From Neurospora crassa OR74A (Eukaryota; Ascomycota; Sordariomycetes; Sordariales; Sordariaceae), in contig NC_026506.1 of NCBI RefSeq assembly GCF_000182925.2, positions 558,001-622,000 on the forward strand: a DNA stretch of 64,000 nucleotides, in the 5' to 3' direction. Under the pieces are notes generated by a model that was given only the letters and a program-made list of their open reading frames with translations, was not told the DNA's origin and made no database searches. Shown here piece by piece: positions 46,010-60,400 of the stretch. Each line of letters begins with the position of its first letter. The first letter of the stretch is position 1. Made by a program: the position numbers and the translations under genes.

Positions 46010-46855
46010 ATGGACGACTCACTCGATGTCTGGTCAAGTCAAGTCCGGAACAAAGAAAAGACGCACACACCCCCAGCAATGAGCACGCACTTCTCATCAC
46101 CGTCTTCTTCTGCTTCGTGTACATCCTCAACTTCATCGAGCGTTACCATCCGAACTCCCACATCCGACTCGGAATCGAAAACACCATCCTCGCTGCATAC
46201 CTTCATGACTTCCATACCTCCTCCGATGATGGAACGCTCATCAGAATCTCCCACATCTGATACCGTTGGGGATCTCTACCAAGACCGTGATGACAATCCC
46301 GCGGGCAATTCGACATATATCATCCTCCACCAACCAACCAATCTAGCGCTGATGGTGATTGGCGGATTGCCTGCACTCTATAAAGTTCCGGTCGATTTAG
46401 GAGAAGGCCACCCCCTCAGAGGCAAATGTAACTGGCATTGGCATTGTGTCGAAACGGACGGGTGGCTCGGCTTTCGCAATGCTGCGGGCGGACGGTATCT
46501 CGGACTCAATCTCAGTGACGGAGACACTGCCTCCGATCCGCGCTCCGGCAGCTATCGGAATGTCAGCATCAAGCACGGGGCGTCGGAGCGGTTCATATGC
46601 GTCAGGGCGAAAGAAGATGGAAAGCACGAGGAAGGATGTGGGACACCGCAGCAGAATAAGCGCGGATACATCATGTGTTCTCTTCAAATTCCGGCGGAAT
46701 CAAAGGCAATCCCACGGCTTGTCAAAGCAAGATTGAAGCCAAAGGACTCGGACTCGGGCTCGCATTCGGAGGAAGACTGGGAAGAGGGATTCCCAGTGTC
46801 GATGGTTTGGCAGGATGGACAGGAGGGGACGGTATGGAGGGTTGTCAAAGTTTGA
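46010..46855 (+). CDS. Small conserved fungal protein, beta-trefoil-like, function unknown
   Basis: One exon of 281 residues. The first about 105 residues are Ser/Thr/Pro-rich and probably disordered. The folded part starts near STYIILHQPTNLALMV and contains WHWHCVETDGWLGFRNA followed by GRYLGLN, and ends in VWQDGQEGTVWRVVKV. This pattern (Trp-rich first strand, DGWLGFRN, RYLG, IVW-type end) is one I recognise from a family of uncharacterised Sordariomycete proteins that look like beta-trefoil or fascin-like folds. There is no signal peptide or membrane span. A second Met at 46079 (MSTHFSS) is an equally plausible start. No biochemical function can be assigned. Confidence 0.75.
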   Translation: MDDSLDVWSSQVRNKEKTHTPPAMSTHFSSPSSSASCTSSTSSSVTIRTPTSDSESKTPSSLHTFMTSIPPPMMERSSESPTSDTVGDLYQDRDDNPAGNSTYIILHQPTNLALMVIGGLPALYKVPVDLGEGHPLRGKCNWHWHCVETDGWLGFRNAAGGRYLGLNLSDGDTASDPRSGSYRNVSIKHGASERFICVRAKEDGKHEEGCGTPQQNKRGYIMCSLQIPAESKAIPRLVKARLKPKDSDSGSHSEEDWEEGFPVSMVWQDGQEGTVWRVVKV

Positions 46856-49800
46856 CACTTGACGAATCGGATGCCACCACTAGCATGAACCGAGGAGCAT
46901 TATCTTCGAGATTCTCGGTGTTGTCTCAGAGGGCAGTATTATGCCTAGTCGGTTTTATGTTCAAGCTAGAAGTCAAAGCATCCTTTGCCTGTGTGCAGAG
47001 ATTTCTCATCCGTCGAAACCATCGTATGACGCATCGTCGGCAAGAGCATGTATGATATCGTTTTCAGTCCCTTGAGTACGAGTCGAAAATGGAGAAATCA
47101 CCAGTTTCTTGATGATGGCTGTGCTGTCGCCTTTAGGTGTTCGTCGTCGTTGTCGTTGTTGTCGTCGATTGTTTCCCAGCTTGCGTGATCAGTACCGTTA
47201 TCTTATCGACGAGGCTCACGTGATACCCTTCGTCGTCAACATCTACTCCCACCAGCTCGCCACTGCACCAATCAGAGATGACAAGTGATGCAGCAGGCTT
47301 TCATAACTTACCAATTCTTCTCATGTGCTGAACCATGGGGAAAAAGAAATCAAGTCTATGTCCCTATGCCGGCGACAATGGCACTCGAAATCAACATCGA
47401 TATCGCTCATCGTCCCGCTCGCTGCATCTGGCCGCCATCAGGCCTCCTCGTTTTCGATTGATTTCACAACATGGGTGCCTATCTACTGCCATTTTCGTGG
47501 TCACATTCCCACCGCTTGAACCCATCACTTTCCCTAGGTCAACCGAATTATATTCTGCTTCCTCCGTATTTCTTTTCGTGTCCACCTAATTTGCCCTGGG
47601 ACCAGTACCTGTCCTTACCTAGCCCTCGTTATATCATACCAAGTGCGCCTTGAAATCATCCGCTTTTGGACGAAATGTTCTCTTCTCAATTCCCATGTCA
47701 TGGCCATTCGCTGGTGAATTTGAAGTCACTTATAACGCACCACCAATATCTGAACAAAACTGCCTGGTACTTAACTAACAGCAGTTCACATCCGGGCAGA
47801 TAAACACAAGTTCCAGACAAACCCACAAGCTCCAACCATTCTTCTCAAGCCCAGCTTTTGGCCTCCCTTCATCCTCATAATTCCCCTCGCGGCTGTGCCT
47901 ATTTTCCATTGAACAAAGCCGAATTTCGCCCCCTGGGAGGCCTCTCCCTCATTTTCTTCATTTCCTGAATTGCCACCATCTTGCTTCCAGCTACCTAAGC
48001 ATTCCCCAACAGCAAATTACAAGGCTTGTACAAGAAGTTTGATAGGCAAGGACAGGTGGCTCAGGCAGATGGAATCCCTTGTGTGTGTGTATGCCTTGCG
48101 AAAAACAAGATTGCAACCAATCGCAACCAATGAATTGTACTGACACTTCCATACTCAGCACAATGCCATGACTTTCACTGCCATGCTTGGTATTCTAGTC
48201 TTTCTAGGTACTCTTGAACGTGCTCAAACTATCACACGGCATTGGCTGCGTGCGTGTTTGTTTGAGAAATCAGGGAGTAAAGAAGTCTGGTTGATAGGTA
48301 TCGATCTGATCCTGGAGATTCCAGACTGTTTTAATTTCCATGTTCTTGGCTGCGGAGTTGCGGAGTCCATGATGTTAGTCTAGTCTATAATTCCACAGTT
48401 TTGTCCATCCTCGGGTAGCATCTAGATCAACCGTTTATCTCCATCGTCCTTTGAGTTGGAGGTAATACGTCAGACGGTCACGGCTAGTAAGCTAGCAAGG
48501 TAGTTTCAAGAAGCTCACCTTGGCATGTGTTGGCGCTGGAGAGCATAATCTAGCCAGCCACATTTGCCCAGAAATACAAAACCCAAGATTGTAATGTGAT
48601 ATGTCGTGACGTGAACACACCAACCAACGTAGTCCGAGGTGACGACGACCACAAGGTGAGCATCTACCATCTACCATCAACTCGTCTTTACCCCTGCCTA
48701 CCACCTCCACGTTGAGTGCGGCATATTCAAGCCCCCCGTCCCCATTAGGATCAAATCCCCATCACCAACAGAGTTTAGAATGTGACTTCAACCCTCACAG
48801 CCACGATGCGCCGAGTCGGACATGGAAATTGGTAATATCCACCTACCTAACCAACCCACATGCACTTGAGTGTAAGAGGAAGTCATTGACGACGGTACTG
48901 TGAATATGGTGATGGATACCTAACTCGTTTGCCTTGACCACAGGGCTTGGTATATGCCTCGTTAACGTCTTTGACTTCTACTCGGTATGTCTGACATACG
49001 CGCAAACATATGCCATACGTGTACTCCGTGAAGCGAGTGAGGCTTAGACTTTTCGTAAATGCCTCCCAGTCAGCCAGTCCCTGTTGATCTTGTCGTCTGG
49101 GGTCAAGGCGAGTACGATACGGCTGTCTGGGTTCCACCCAAGTTGATATCAAGTCTTTTTGCTTGTCTCCGTTTTGCGGGCACGGTATCCAATGTATGAA
49201 GGCCGGACTGAGACTGAGACCGAGGCTGAACGTTGAAGAGGTCGGAGGTTGGGTAGTAGAGGGAGCATAGGTATGATACCAATAACACCATCCGTAATGT
49301 GAGGTCTCCGTCCAGTTAGCTACCTAGCTAGCTAGCTAGCCGTGTTTTCCAGCCGAGCGTTGATCAAGGTCAAGATCCGGAAAGCTTCCGGTCTTCCATC
49401 TTCTCATCATAACCTGGTTCGTGATACATATGACCTCAAGTCTAGGCGGGCGGGATTGCTTGCTTGCTTGCTCGCTAGCTGGCCGGCCATCTAGCTGGTC
49501 GGCATCAATGTTTCCGATTGGGATCAGAAGCTTCTAGTACAGTGACTGGAAGGGAAAAAAAAGACGAGCGTAACAGGCGTTACGCCTCGTTACCTTATCT
49601 TCCTATTTGATGTCCGGGCAGATAGACGACAGTGGTCCGGTCTCGAGAGCGAGAAGCGAGTATCTAGACACCAAGGACGCCGAGCCTCTCGCTCCGAATC
49701 ATGATCATGCCTGGCGTGACTTTCCATGACTATTGAAGTCGGAAATTGTCTGCTTGGCAGGCTGGAGTGAGTCGTTGAGATGAATACATCCAGGAGTTCC

Positions 49801-52800
49801 TGGCCTGGTCATGCTTTCTAATTTGTAAGGAAAAGTCGACAGACCACTTACGTGCCTAACAAACCTTGATGTGATTCCACCAAAGAGCTCAAACCTGTCT
49901 ATCCTCGCTTTACATATTTCTTGAAAGAGACAGATATCCATCTCTCACTCGTCAGGACACTGAAACGTATCAGTTGTAAGTTACCTTACCAGGCCTGCAA
50001 TTGTTCTGCTGCAAGGTAGTAGCATGTACCTACTACACTGACAGACACCGCTTTTCTCCCACTTCGGGGACCGGGGCCGGGAAGGGACTGACATCAAGCC
50101 CAAGCCCAAGCCCAATTTTTCGACGAGTAACGAATGAAACTTGCCCTCTTCCCTTTTGTTGTTCCACGTCGACGGCGCAATGCAGATGCTGCGCCTCAAT
50201 CTTCTTTTTCACCCTTATCCCAGTGGAGGTTAGCATTACTGTGTCTGGGTCCTCAGTTCCGTCCCGAGTCCTCGTCTGGGTTTATCGGAGGTCCAAGCAG
50301 TGCCAGGGTCTCTGGCATACCGTCTTTTTTGTTTTTTCTTCTCTTTTTTTTTTTCGTCTCCATACCACCTTCCCTAATTACCTGTCTGCTGGGCTTTGCT
50401 AGATCAGCAGTAGGGGAAAAGAAAAAGGAAAGAAAAAGAAGAGAGAGAACAAATATGTAGCTATCCGTGGGTGGCAGAGATGCAAACAGCCCCTGGAGCT
50501 GCTGAACTCTTGTTTCGTAGATCACTTGACCTTGAGTACCGGCCGGAACGGCAAGTATCCCTACCGGTGAGGCTGGACGCTCACCGACTTCAATTCGGGC
50601 AGCTGAGTTTTCAGCCTGAAATCTGCGAAGTCGTCTAGTTCGCCGAGGTGTTCAAGAGCTGTGTCCAGCGGCAACGTTCTTGATGTGTACATATATGAGG
50701 TACCGGATGTCCTTGGTACATAATCAAGGTATCATTTTACACGCGGGGTGACTCTCAGACGAGCATATCGAAAGAAAGAATCTCTGACAACTGGCTGGAT
50801 GTCGGCTTGAAAAGGGGGAGACGTTTTGGTAGCCTGTTCGTTTTGCTTGAAGAAATCAGTATTTCCATTCTTGATCATATTTCGAACTGCAACCGGAGAC
50901 AACGTCAACTTGCAGTATCTCCAACCTTTTTCGATACCCATTCGTCCTTTCAAAATTTCTCAACCTTGAGGAAAATCTGAGAACGTTCAACTACCGATCA
51001 GACCACACCACAGCGCTTCATAAAACCCCTCAAGTCAACAACAGTCGAGTGTCCCAAACAGGCGAAGCGAATAACGGACGGGCCAGAATCCATATGGAAT
51101 GGGGCCCTGGCTTATCTGGTTCATGGCCACCAATAGATAGCTTGGAAGAGAGGGTCTGCATTTGCACAGCCTCAATTTGAGCTCCTCTCCTAGGTCTTGG
51201 CGTTGCTAACCACCACTCATGGGGTTCCCGCTCCTTGATCCTGATGTTAGTTGCGTCTCAACTCTCAAGGCCAGTTACTGATCGCCCCATCCATCACCGC
51301 TTTCGGTTCCGGAACAAGCAGTTTGATTTTTTTTTCTGTATGCGTGCCAATGGTTCTTGTTCAGGAACGGACAATCCTTTCACCACCTCTTCTAAAAGCA
51401 CCTCTACGTGGTTGACGATGGCCAGTGAAATAGGGATGTTTCCGTGCGGATCTTTTTCGTACGAAACCCGGCGAAAATAATACCAGCGCACAATGATGGT
51501 GAAAGCCGAATGGACCCCAAGGGATCAGATATGCTCCAAGTTCGAAATACTCGCAGGTCAGATAGACGGAGGGCGATACTGCCTAGCATTTCAGGGCGTG
51601 TATGGGTAAAGTGTATGCTCATACCTATTGTGTAGCGTCGCCGGACATATTACAGTACATATTCAGATCGCCAAAGTCTAGACTCTGCCTATAGACCCAG
51701 TAAATCGAGAGCAGGGCAATCCCCGGCAACATGCATCATCGCCGACCACGAAGCTGGGAAGCGCCCAACGTCGTGTGGAGTCCGCTGTCGAAGGCCTTCG
51801 CTGGCAGGCGGGTCAGTCGTGACACGTTTAGGACTTGCACACAGCGGCGGCTCTTTTGAAACACCGGAGGTGAATGGCGTCCAATTGGCCTTGTGAAGTT
51901 GGGCATGTTGCGATGCATGGTGATGAAAGCTATGGAGCTTTCGTTCGTTGGCATATATTCGAGAGACCACGGTCATGCATGGCTGTCCGCGGCTGAAGTG
52001 TAAATAAAGACCAGATACGCCGTAGTCAGGGTCATTCAGCGATGTTCTGGGTACTATCTTGCGGTCTCTGGTACTATGGTGTTCCCGAATTCCGAGTTGA
52101 CTGATGGAGCTGCTAACCCAGTATCGGTCTGGGCGTCAATAGTGAAGCAAGTAATGAGCATGGAGTGCCTGGTAAGATCGAGTGTTGTGTGCCATGACAG
52201 CAAGACAGTTGCATACCTAGCCACATATCTAGTATGCAGACGTGACGTGATGTTTCTGCACTCGCGGTCCTGTGACCCGCTCTCTGGATGGTTGTTTGCA
52301 ACACTATTGTAACTTTGGAACGGTCTTGTCCCGTGTATGATACACGAAGGTCAGCAACTTTGGCATCCCATAAGGCTGAATCCTCGGCGTGATATGGGAC
52401 AGCCTTGGCTATGCATTGCTGACATATGTGCACCACGTGCGGCTCCCAACCTAATTGCTTTAAGGGTGATGTTGGACGCAAGTGGTGGTATCTTAATGGC
52501 TGCCTTGCGTGTCGCCTTGCCAACGACCTTTCGCCATGATCTTGGAAAATGTGCATATCGCAATTCGCCTTGGATGGTGTGGGTTTAACCCGTGGGCCAC
52601 GTCGCTGACAATCTCCGGCAGTCGGGTGGCCATACAGAGTCACGAAGCTTTGCGTGTACTGAATGGTTCGTGCCTGGTACTTGACATGGAGGTAAAACTT
52701 TTGCTCAACACGACAGTACAAGCCACCTGCCTGCGAGGATTTCCCGGAAGGGCAGCACTTGTATAGTGTAAGTGTGAAAAGGGGGCATGAACACTTGGAG

Positions 52801-55800
52801 ACAATGTCAACGATCAGCTTCCTAAACAGGAATTGTCTCCAGGGTATCGGAGGTGTGCTAAGTGGGGACGAATTCTGCGCAAAGGATCGATGGCCGATTG
52901 TGGCATAAAAACCTATCTCGTGTTAGCCGTGACGGGATAGATGTGAATAATAGGTATTAAATCGTTATTTTGGGGATTTGCCCGCTTCGTTGGGAAGCTA
53001 AGCTGCGTATCAAACTACTGCACCCGATATCAACATGGGTATATGGAAATAAATGCAAGCCTTCTGGAAATATGTTCTTGCAAGAGAATCCATCTAGAAT
53101 GTGACAACTTGAAGAGCGGTTCCGTCTTGGGGGGGCTTGGTTCCTGAGCATGCGAAACATGATATGCCTACTCGTTATTCCGCGTGTCAGCAGTGGGGGC
53201 TAATACTCATGGAGATTGCTACCAAGCCGCGCGCCAAAGCAGTAAGCATAAGCGGGCAGTGTTCGGAGTAAAGCTATTATCTCCGGAACGAAAAGGAAGC
53301 CTAGAGGTCAGCTTTAAGATGCCGGTAGTTGGCAGATGGGGAACGAATCATATGGCGTTCTCGGATGACTGCCGATAGACAACTGGAGTCCCGGTTGTCC
53401 GGGCTCTTATAAACCAAAGCGGGGATGTCTTTACACATTGGTCAAATGTGGGCATGTGGTGCCAGCTCAACGAGGGTATTCCGGTTATGATGTGGAAAAG
53501 AGGAGATGCCAATGGTGGCTTGGATGTCTCTGCTTCAGTGCCGAGCGAGTAGAGGTTTGTGGGAAAGGTTCAAACGTGCAATGGCCTGGATAGCTGACAT
53601 GAAATCGCAAATAGATGTCGCATTATTGCGTATAAGACAGCGCAGCGGGATGATGAGTGTGGCGCTTCTTGCTGATGATGAGAGTGGTTGTTAGCATGTG
53701 TACCAAGAGGGTATAATTGCGCTGCGTGAATGTTCGAGTTCAATCTCAAAGGAAGTACGGGATCATCTTGGCCTTGACTTTGGTTGTGTCGTGGAAATGA
53801 AGTGCCAATCCGCCAAGATCATGCAATTCCATAACGGCGGCATCATGTGTCGGCTTCGAAGTCTTGAATGGCCAGGTAGTGCAGTATTTCTCGCAGGGAA
53901 ATGGCAGCAGGCGGTTAGGTACTGGTGGGATATCCACGTTGTGAGGGCGTTTCATAAAACACTCAGGTATCAACCTTGAAGCATTGCTCGGCGGCAATGG
54001 TGAGATTGCATGGCTGCCAATGGTGGATGGACGAGGCTGTGCAACCCGTCATCAAGATGACTGTTGAAAATTCCTTCATCCATCTGCCCTTTGATATTCT
54101 CGTGGTTCCGTACTGTTCAATGCGAGTGTCGGATCAAAGAGTCGATATGGCTCCAAAGTCCAGAATCGGGAAGGCGAAAATAGCCGGAACCATGAGCATC
54201 ACGGTAACTGCGCCTCCCTCAGCCAAGTCTCAGTTCGCCCGAGGACATCGATACAGACAATGGGAGGGGTCGCCGCGTCACGATCTTATTGTTCAACTGT
54301 TGTTGAGGTTTGGTCGCATGTGCTCAGCTAGCATCAATCGCCAGTGTCCAGGTTGGGTGGTCAGGGTGGAGAGAGGTGATACTGAGGATGCGGGGGAACA
54401 GGAGGAGGCCAAGACGGGGGCAAACTAACCTCAAGTATCAAAAGAGGCAGCTCAACCTAGCTAGCTCATCGATGGCAACTTGCCGGCTACCTCTGAGAGC
54501 CATGGAACCATTGAAAGCCAAGAGCACAGCCACTCGTCTAAAGAGGAAGGCTGAGAGGGTTGGTAGCTGACTGATAATTAATTCAATCAATGCGAGTAAT
54601 TGTTGCCATTGAGGTAACAGAACAGGGAAGATGTTGAGAAGGTAAAAGTGTGGTGCGCTTAGACAGGTTGCCGTGGTTGTGGTGCAGTGGGGTTGGCTTT
54701 CTGCGGTTATTTTATGCAACTTGCTGCGGTGCAAACGAACCACCAATACTGCATGCGCGCACAACCCTTTGACTGGGAGACGTTCTTCCAAGTGCAGTGA
54801 CTGACTGACTGACTGGCAGGATGAAAACCTTGCAGGGACGACCGACTGAGAGTGCGGGGGATGCTCCAAGTTAAATTGTGGAGGCAGCCGAGACATTTCC
54901 AGTCGTTGCCGTCCCGGGTGCACTTTCCCAAACTGAAGTCAGGAACGGGCGACTCGGACTGAGCGAGGAACACAACCACTGTTCTCGCCCCAATGCTGAT
55001 GTCAGTCAGGAACAGAAATTCATGGAGGTTGAATTGAAGTTAGAAGCTCCACCCGTTCGGCAAGACCCACCCCCTGTGCAGAAGGTTAGGAAGCAGCACA
55101 ATCCCCGAGCCTATCAGACTCTAACAAATGCTTGAGGTTGAAAATCCAGAGATCTTGAAGATTGTAAGTGTTAAGCTTTTGCCGGCATCCACATATGTGG
55201 CACTATCAGGAGGCCGTTGCGACCTTAGCGGGCATGCATGGGGACCCCACAAAAGGTTGAAATTAAAACTGGAGCCTTTGTTAGTGGGCGGCTCATGATG
55301 TCCTGCGGCTGGCGCTGCACGCTCGAGGCACATACTCACCCCAAGCAGACTAGCGACATTACATTTACCAGATTTAGTACCATTTCAAGTTAGATGATGT
55401 GAATTGATCATGGCAGGTATCCCCGCATCGAGTTGTCCCATGGATTCCATACCATGTATTGAGATCTGCCGAGAAATGGATAATGCCATGTACAAAGCAG
55501 TAAGGTCTGAGGGTTATAATGCCGAATACTTTTTCACCAGCAGAGACCAGCACTGCAGGGTTGGGTGCATTGATAAGTGCAAAAGGGTAAACAGATTGTC
55601 TTTGGACGGTCCAACTGAGAGAAAGGAAATCCAAGGCCGAGTGAAAATTACGGTAACGATACTGGGTTACATCGGCCGGGCGGTTCTCCAGTCCCCAAGA
55701 ACTAGCAGATGCCAAGTGTGCCAAGAGTGGCAGTGCTCAGTTGAAGCTCCGGCGCCAAGCCTATCAGAGGAGCTTGTTTGGAGATCCATTGTGAAAGACG

Positions 55801-57417
55801 CAGACGTTGCACTGACTTTGTTCGCCCATGGCGCGAATGATTCGGTGTCGTTGTCGTTGAACAGTCGCCGTCAGTCCGTCCCGTCTTCTGATGGCCCGGC
55901 TGGTGGTGCCCGAAGGTGCAAGTCGGGTGAGTTTGAGGCGGTCCAGTCCACATTGGAGAAAAGGCAATTGGACCAGCCAGACGCATCGAGAATGAACGAA
56001 CAGAGAGGGAATGAGGGTGAAATAAGATCTTCTCTCTCTCGGAAGGAAGGACCTGAGTGCCAGCCAAGTGCATGTCTGTAGTTCTAGTACACTATTTGTG
56101 CGATTCGACGCCTCAAATTTGCACCTTCCATTTCCACAAGTCAAACAGATTGCCCGGCCAATTCCTGCAAGTCTCACATTTTCCAAGATCAAAGCACTTT
56201 TCAAGTTGTGTGCCACACACCGACCGACCGACATTGCTGCCGCTGCACTACAACCTCCTGTCTCGCTGGTTTCCATACCAATACTCCCCTCCCCTCCCCT
56301 CCCGTCCCTCACCACCAGAGGAGCTTCTATATCTAGGGCATCATCATCAGCCGTCATCAATATCATGGTCCCCTCTTCATTGACAATCTTTTTTCTTTCA
56401 TCTTGCCATATCGAACCGTTGTTGATCCGCCAACAAAGCGCATCCTCCTCAAAATTACTTGGTAGAATACGTCTCGACAGATGCGTAGTTAATACCGACC
56501 AAGGTTACACTGGTAATGGACCACGGGCGCCCCTGGCTGCCCTGCGTGATCGACCTCCTTCCCCCTTGGCTCTGGATTCGTTGTTACAGACCAATACGTT
56601 TCAATACTCTATGTAATACATACTGCGCTCAGACATTTCACTTCCCTGCTCCTGCGCTGTGCAGTGAGTGTGCAAAGGCGCTTCTGGGTTCTTTTTGAAA
56701 TATCGTAGGTACCTAGCTAGCATTCTGGACTTGCCTTTTGCTGACCGCGCATTTCCACCTCCCGTCGCCTCTCCCTTTCCCCTTTCCGTCATTGATTTGA
56801 TTCTTTCAGACCTTCGATTGATTGATCGTAGGCTAGCCTGGGCTGACAAAGCCAACCTCAACCTAAGGTACCATCTACTTCAAGGGGGCAGCTCCGCCGT
56901 TGTTTGTTGGGTTGGCCACTTCACTCCCGCGCCTACCATCAACACCGCCAAAGCACGCTACGGTACAGGGTACCTTGGGTTTTCACCTCTAGCTTCATTG
57001 GGAACGACGGGAAGCGACGACAGCAACAGCGACCTGACATGAGGTGGTCTCCGCTATAGAGGGTAGGTTTGCTTTAACAACCCCAGGCACCCCCAAACCC
57101 CTTCATCTCGTCGGACTGCCCACAGGTAACCTACCCAGGTCCAACCTACCTACTACTCTGAATGTGGCTCTGTCTACCGCGCCTCGATTTTCGAAAGGCA
57201 TCCTGACATTGCAAATCAAACAGAGTTCGCCTGAGCTGAGCAACGCGTACATTCGAACAGAACATTCCAATCGCCAAACGACCTGGAGTCTGCCCTTGCG
57301 CAGCTGACGGGTTGCCCCATTGGCCTCCGTGTCCACCGTGTTCGAGGTGGTCACGCCAGACAACACAGCCGACAACAATCTGACTCCTCTCTTTTTTGCC
57401 CTTGAGTGCCAGCTATC
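46856..57417. other. 10.5-kb stretch with no convincing gene
   Basis: Base composition is ordinary and there is no sign of RIP, yet I find no reading frame with a recognisable domain, good composition or spliceable continuity on either strand. Longest frames (52113-52721 minus, 55404-56081 plus, 55764-56366 minus, 56068-56616 plus) overlap one another. Small repeats include CTAG tetramers (49326-49342), GCTTGCTTGCTTGCTC (about 49458-49473) and CTGACTGACTGACTG (about 54800-54815). The last 1-1.5 kb is C/T-rich with ACCTACCTACC runs and is probably the nca-2 promoter and leader. Long non-coding transcripts or fast-evolving small genes could be hidden here. Confidence 0.5.
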
Positions 57418-60400
57418 ATGGCGGACAACACAGAGAGCCCTCCCCCGGTGGGGAACGATCCGCCTGTTGCTCGAAGACAGAGAGCGTAAGTAGTCAACAT
57501 CCTCCTGCCTTCCTACCTACCTACCTACTACATTTGCCATCATATGCATGCCGTTGAAGGGCTGCTGCTGCTACCGCTGCTGCTACTGCTGCTGCTGCTG
57601 CTGCTGCCATCAACAAACATAGCCCACAGCTAATCCATCATACAGCCCTACAATTACCATTGACACCACGGCGGTATCTCCACAACCCCAGGAATCTCCC
57701 GAAAGCGCCCCAAGAGGCGTCTCATACTCACCTACCTCGCTGGGAGAGGACGCATATAGCCCTACCGCCATGGACCCCATTGCCAGTCACTGGACCCCTT
57801 CCCACCAACACTCCAATTCTCTAGGACAGAGGTCTGAAATGCGCCAGTCCACCTCTTTCGACAGCAGAGATAGTCGCCCGACAAGTCCTCACAATGTCTC
57901 CAGCCCTGTCACCTACCGTCCCATGGACCCCCAAAACTTCCTGTCAGTCCCCGGCGCTGCTGGCAGGTCACGCCAAAACTCAGTCAACTCCAACGATGAG
58001 ACCCGCTCGATAGCATCATCGCAAGGGGAGACAGTTATTGGAGGTTCTTCCCACCAAGGCGACAAGATTGGCCGCCCCCTGTCCAGCAACACATCAGACA
58101 ACGCCCAAATCATGAACGACCCAGATGCTCTCAAGCCAGACCAAGGAAGGGAGGCCGACTTCGAGGTTGTCGACAATCCCTTCGCCTACACCCCTGGTCA
58201 ACTCAACAAAATGTTTAACCCCAAAAGTCTTTCCGCCTTCTGGAAGTTGGGTGGTCTTGCCGGTTTGGAAAAGGGTCTCAGGACTGATAGGAAAGCCGGT
58301 CTTAGCATGGATGAGGTTGAAGTTGATGGGCGTGTTACTTTCGACGAGGCTACTGCCCGTCCGTCTGGGAACCCACCCGCCCAGCCCAAGGCTGCCACCG
58401 AAACCGTGCTCGCCAAGACCGACAGCCACGCAGCAGCAGACCACCACAAGAAGCATCATGGAGACGACCATTACACATCGAGAAAGCGGGTCTTTTCCGA
58501 CAACAGACTGCCAGAGAAGAAGGGCAAGAGCTTGTTGGAGCTGATGTGGATCACCTATAATGACAAGGTCCTCATTCTCCTTTCGATTGCCGCCGTTGTT
58601 TCGCTCGCTATCGGGCTGTATCAGACGTTTGGCCAGGCGCATAAACCCGGTGAAGCCAAGGTTGAGTGGGTAGAAGGAGTTGCCATCATTGTCGCTATCG
58701 TCATCGTCGTTATGGTCGGATCCTTGAACGATTACCAAAAGGAACGTCAATTCGCAAAACTCAACAAAAAGAAGCAAGATCGTCTGGTCAAGGCTATCCG
58801 GTCCGGCAAAACGGTGGAAATCTCGGTTTTCGATGTCCTGGTTGGTGATGTGCTGCATCTTGAGCCTGGCGACATGATCCCTGTCGACGGTATCTTGATT
58901 GAGGGCTACAATGTGAAATGCGACGAGTCTCAGGCCACCGGCGAGTCCGACATCATCCGTAAGAGGCCTGCTGACGAGGTTTACGCTGCCATCGAGAACA
59001 ACGAGAACGTCAAGAAGATGGATCCCTTTATTCAATCTGGTGCTCGCGTTATGGAGGGCATGGGTACCTACCTGGTCACTTCCACCGGTATCTACTCTAG
59101 CTATGGCAGAACCCTCATGGCGCTCGATGAGGATCCCGAGATGACTCCTCTCCAGTCCAAGCTGAACGTTATTGCCGAGTATATCGCCAAGCTCGGTGGT
59201 GCTGCTGGTCTCTTGCTCTTCATCGTCCTCTTCATCATCTTCCTCGTCAAGCTTCCCAAATCACAGCACACTCCGGCCGAAAAGGGTCAGCAGTTCTTGA
59301 ACATCTTCATTGTCGTTGTCACAATTATTGTCGTTGCCGTGCCTGAAGGCTTGCCTCTTGCCGTCACCTTGGCTTTGGCCTTTGCCACCACCCGCATGTT
59401 GCGCGACAACAACCTGGTTCGTCACCTCAAGGCTTGCGAAGTCATGGGCAATGCCACCACTATTTGCTCGGACAAGACTGGTACCTTGACCCAGAACAAG
59501 ATGCAAATCGTTGCTGGCACCGTTGGCACCACGCATAGGTTTGGTGGTGTTGGCTCTGCCGGTGGTCTCAACCCCGAGACTCCGGACAGCCCGACTGAGG
59601 CCGACGTTACCGCAAAGGAAGTTGTTGCCTCGCTTGATGCCTCTGTCAAGGAATTGCTTCTCAAGTCCATTTCTCTCAACTCCACTGCTTTCGAAGGCGA
59701 AATTGACGGTGTCAAATCTTTCGTTGGCTCCAAGACCGAAACCGCCCTTCTCGAATTCGCTAAGGAGCATCTCGCCATGGGCCCTATTGCTGAGGAGCGT
59801 GCCAACGCCAAGATCCTTCATCTGATCCCTTTCGACTCTGGACGCAAGTGCATGGGCGTTGTTGTGGCGCTTGACAACGGCAAGGCACGGCTTTATGTCA
59901 AGGGTGCTTCCGAGATCATGCTGGAAAAGTGCACCCAGATTCTGCGCGACCCCTCCAACGGCATTACTGCTGGCCCCTTGACCCAGGAGAATCGTGAGAC
60001 CGTCTTGAAGCTCATTGAGACATATGCGAGAAACTCGTTGCGCACCATCGGCATCATCTACCGGGACTTTGCTCACTGGCCTCCTGCCAAGGCGCGCCGT
60101 ACTGGAGAGGACAAGGAGGAGATCGTCTTTGAGGATATTTGCAGCCAAATGACCTTCGTCGGCATGGTTGGTATCAAGGATCCTCTGCGCCCTGGTGTTC
60201 CCGAAGCCGTCCAGCTGTGCCAGAAGGCAGGAGTCGTTGTTCGCATGGTTACTGGTGACAACAAGATCACTGCTGAAGCAATCGCCAAGGACTGTGGCAT
60301 CCTTCAACCTAACAGTCTCGTTATGGAAGGCCCCGAGTTCCGGAACCTCAGCAAGGCCAAGCAAGAAGAGATTATTCCCCGGTTGCACGTACTTGCCCGT

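Noticed and set aside
55404-56366. Overlapping frames of 200-225 codons on both strands
   Set aside because: No recognisable domain, biased Ser/Arg composition and mutual overlap; no splice continuation found.
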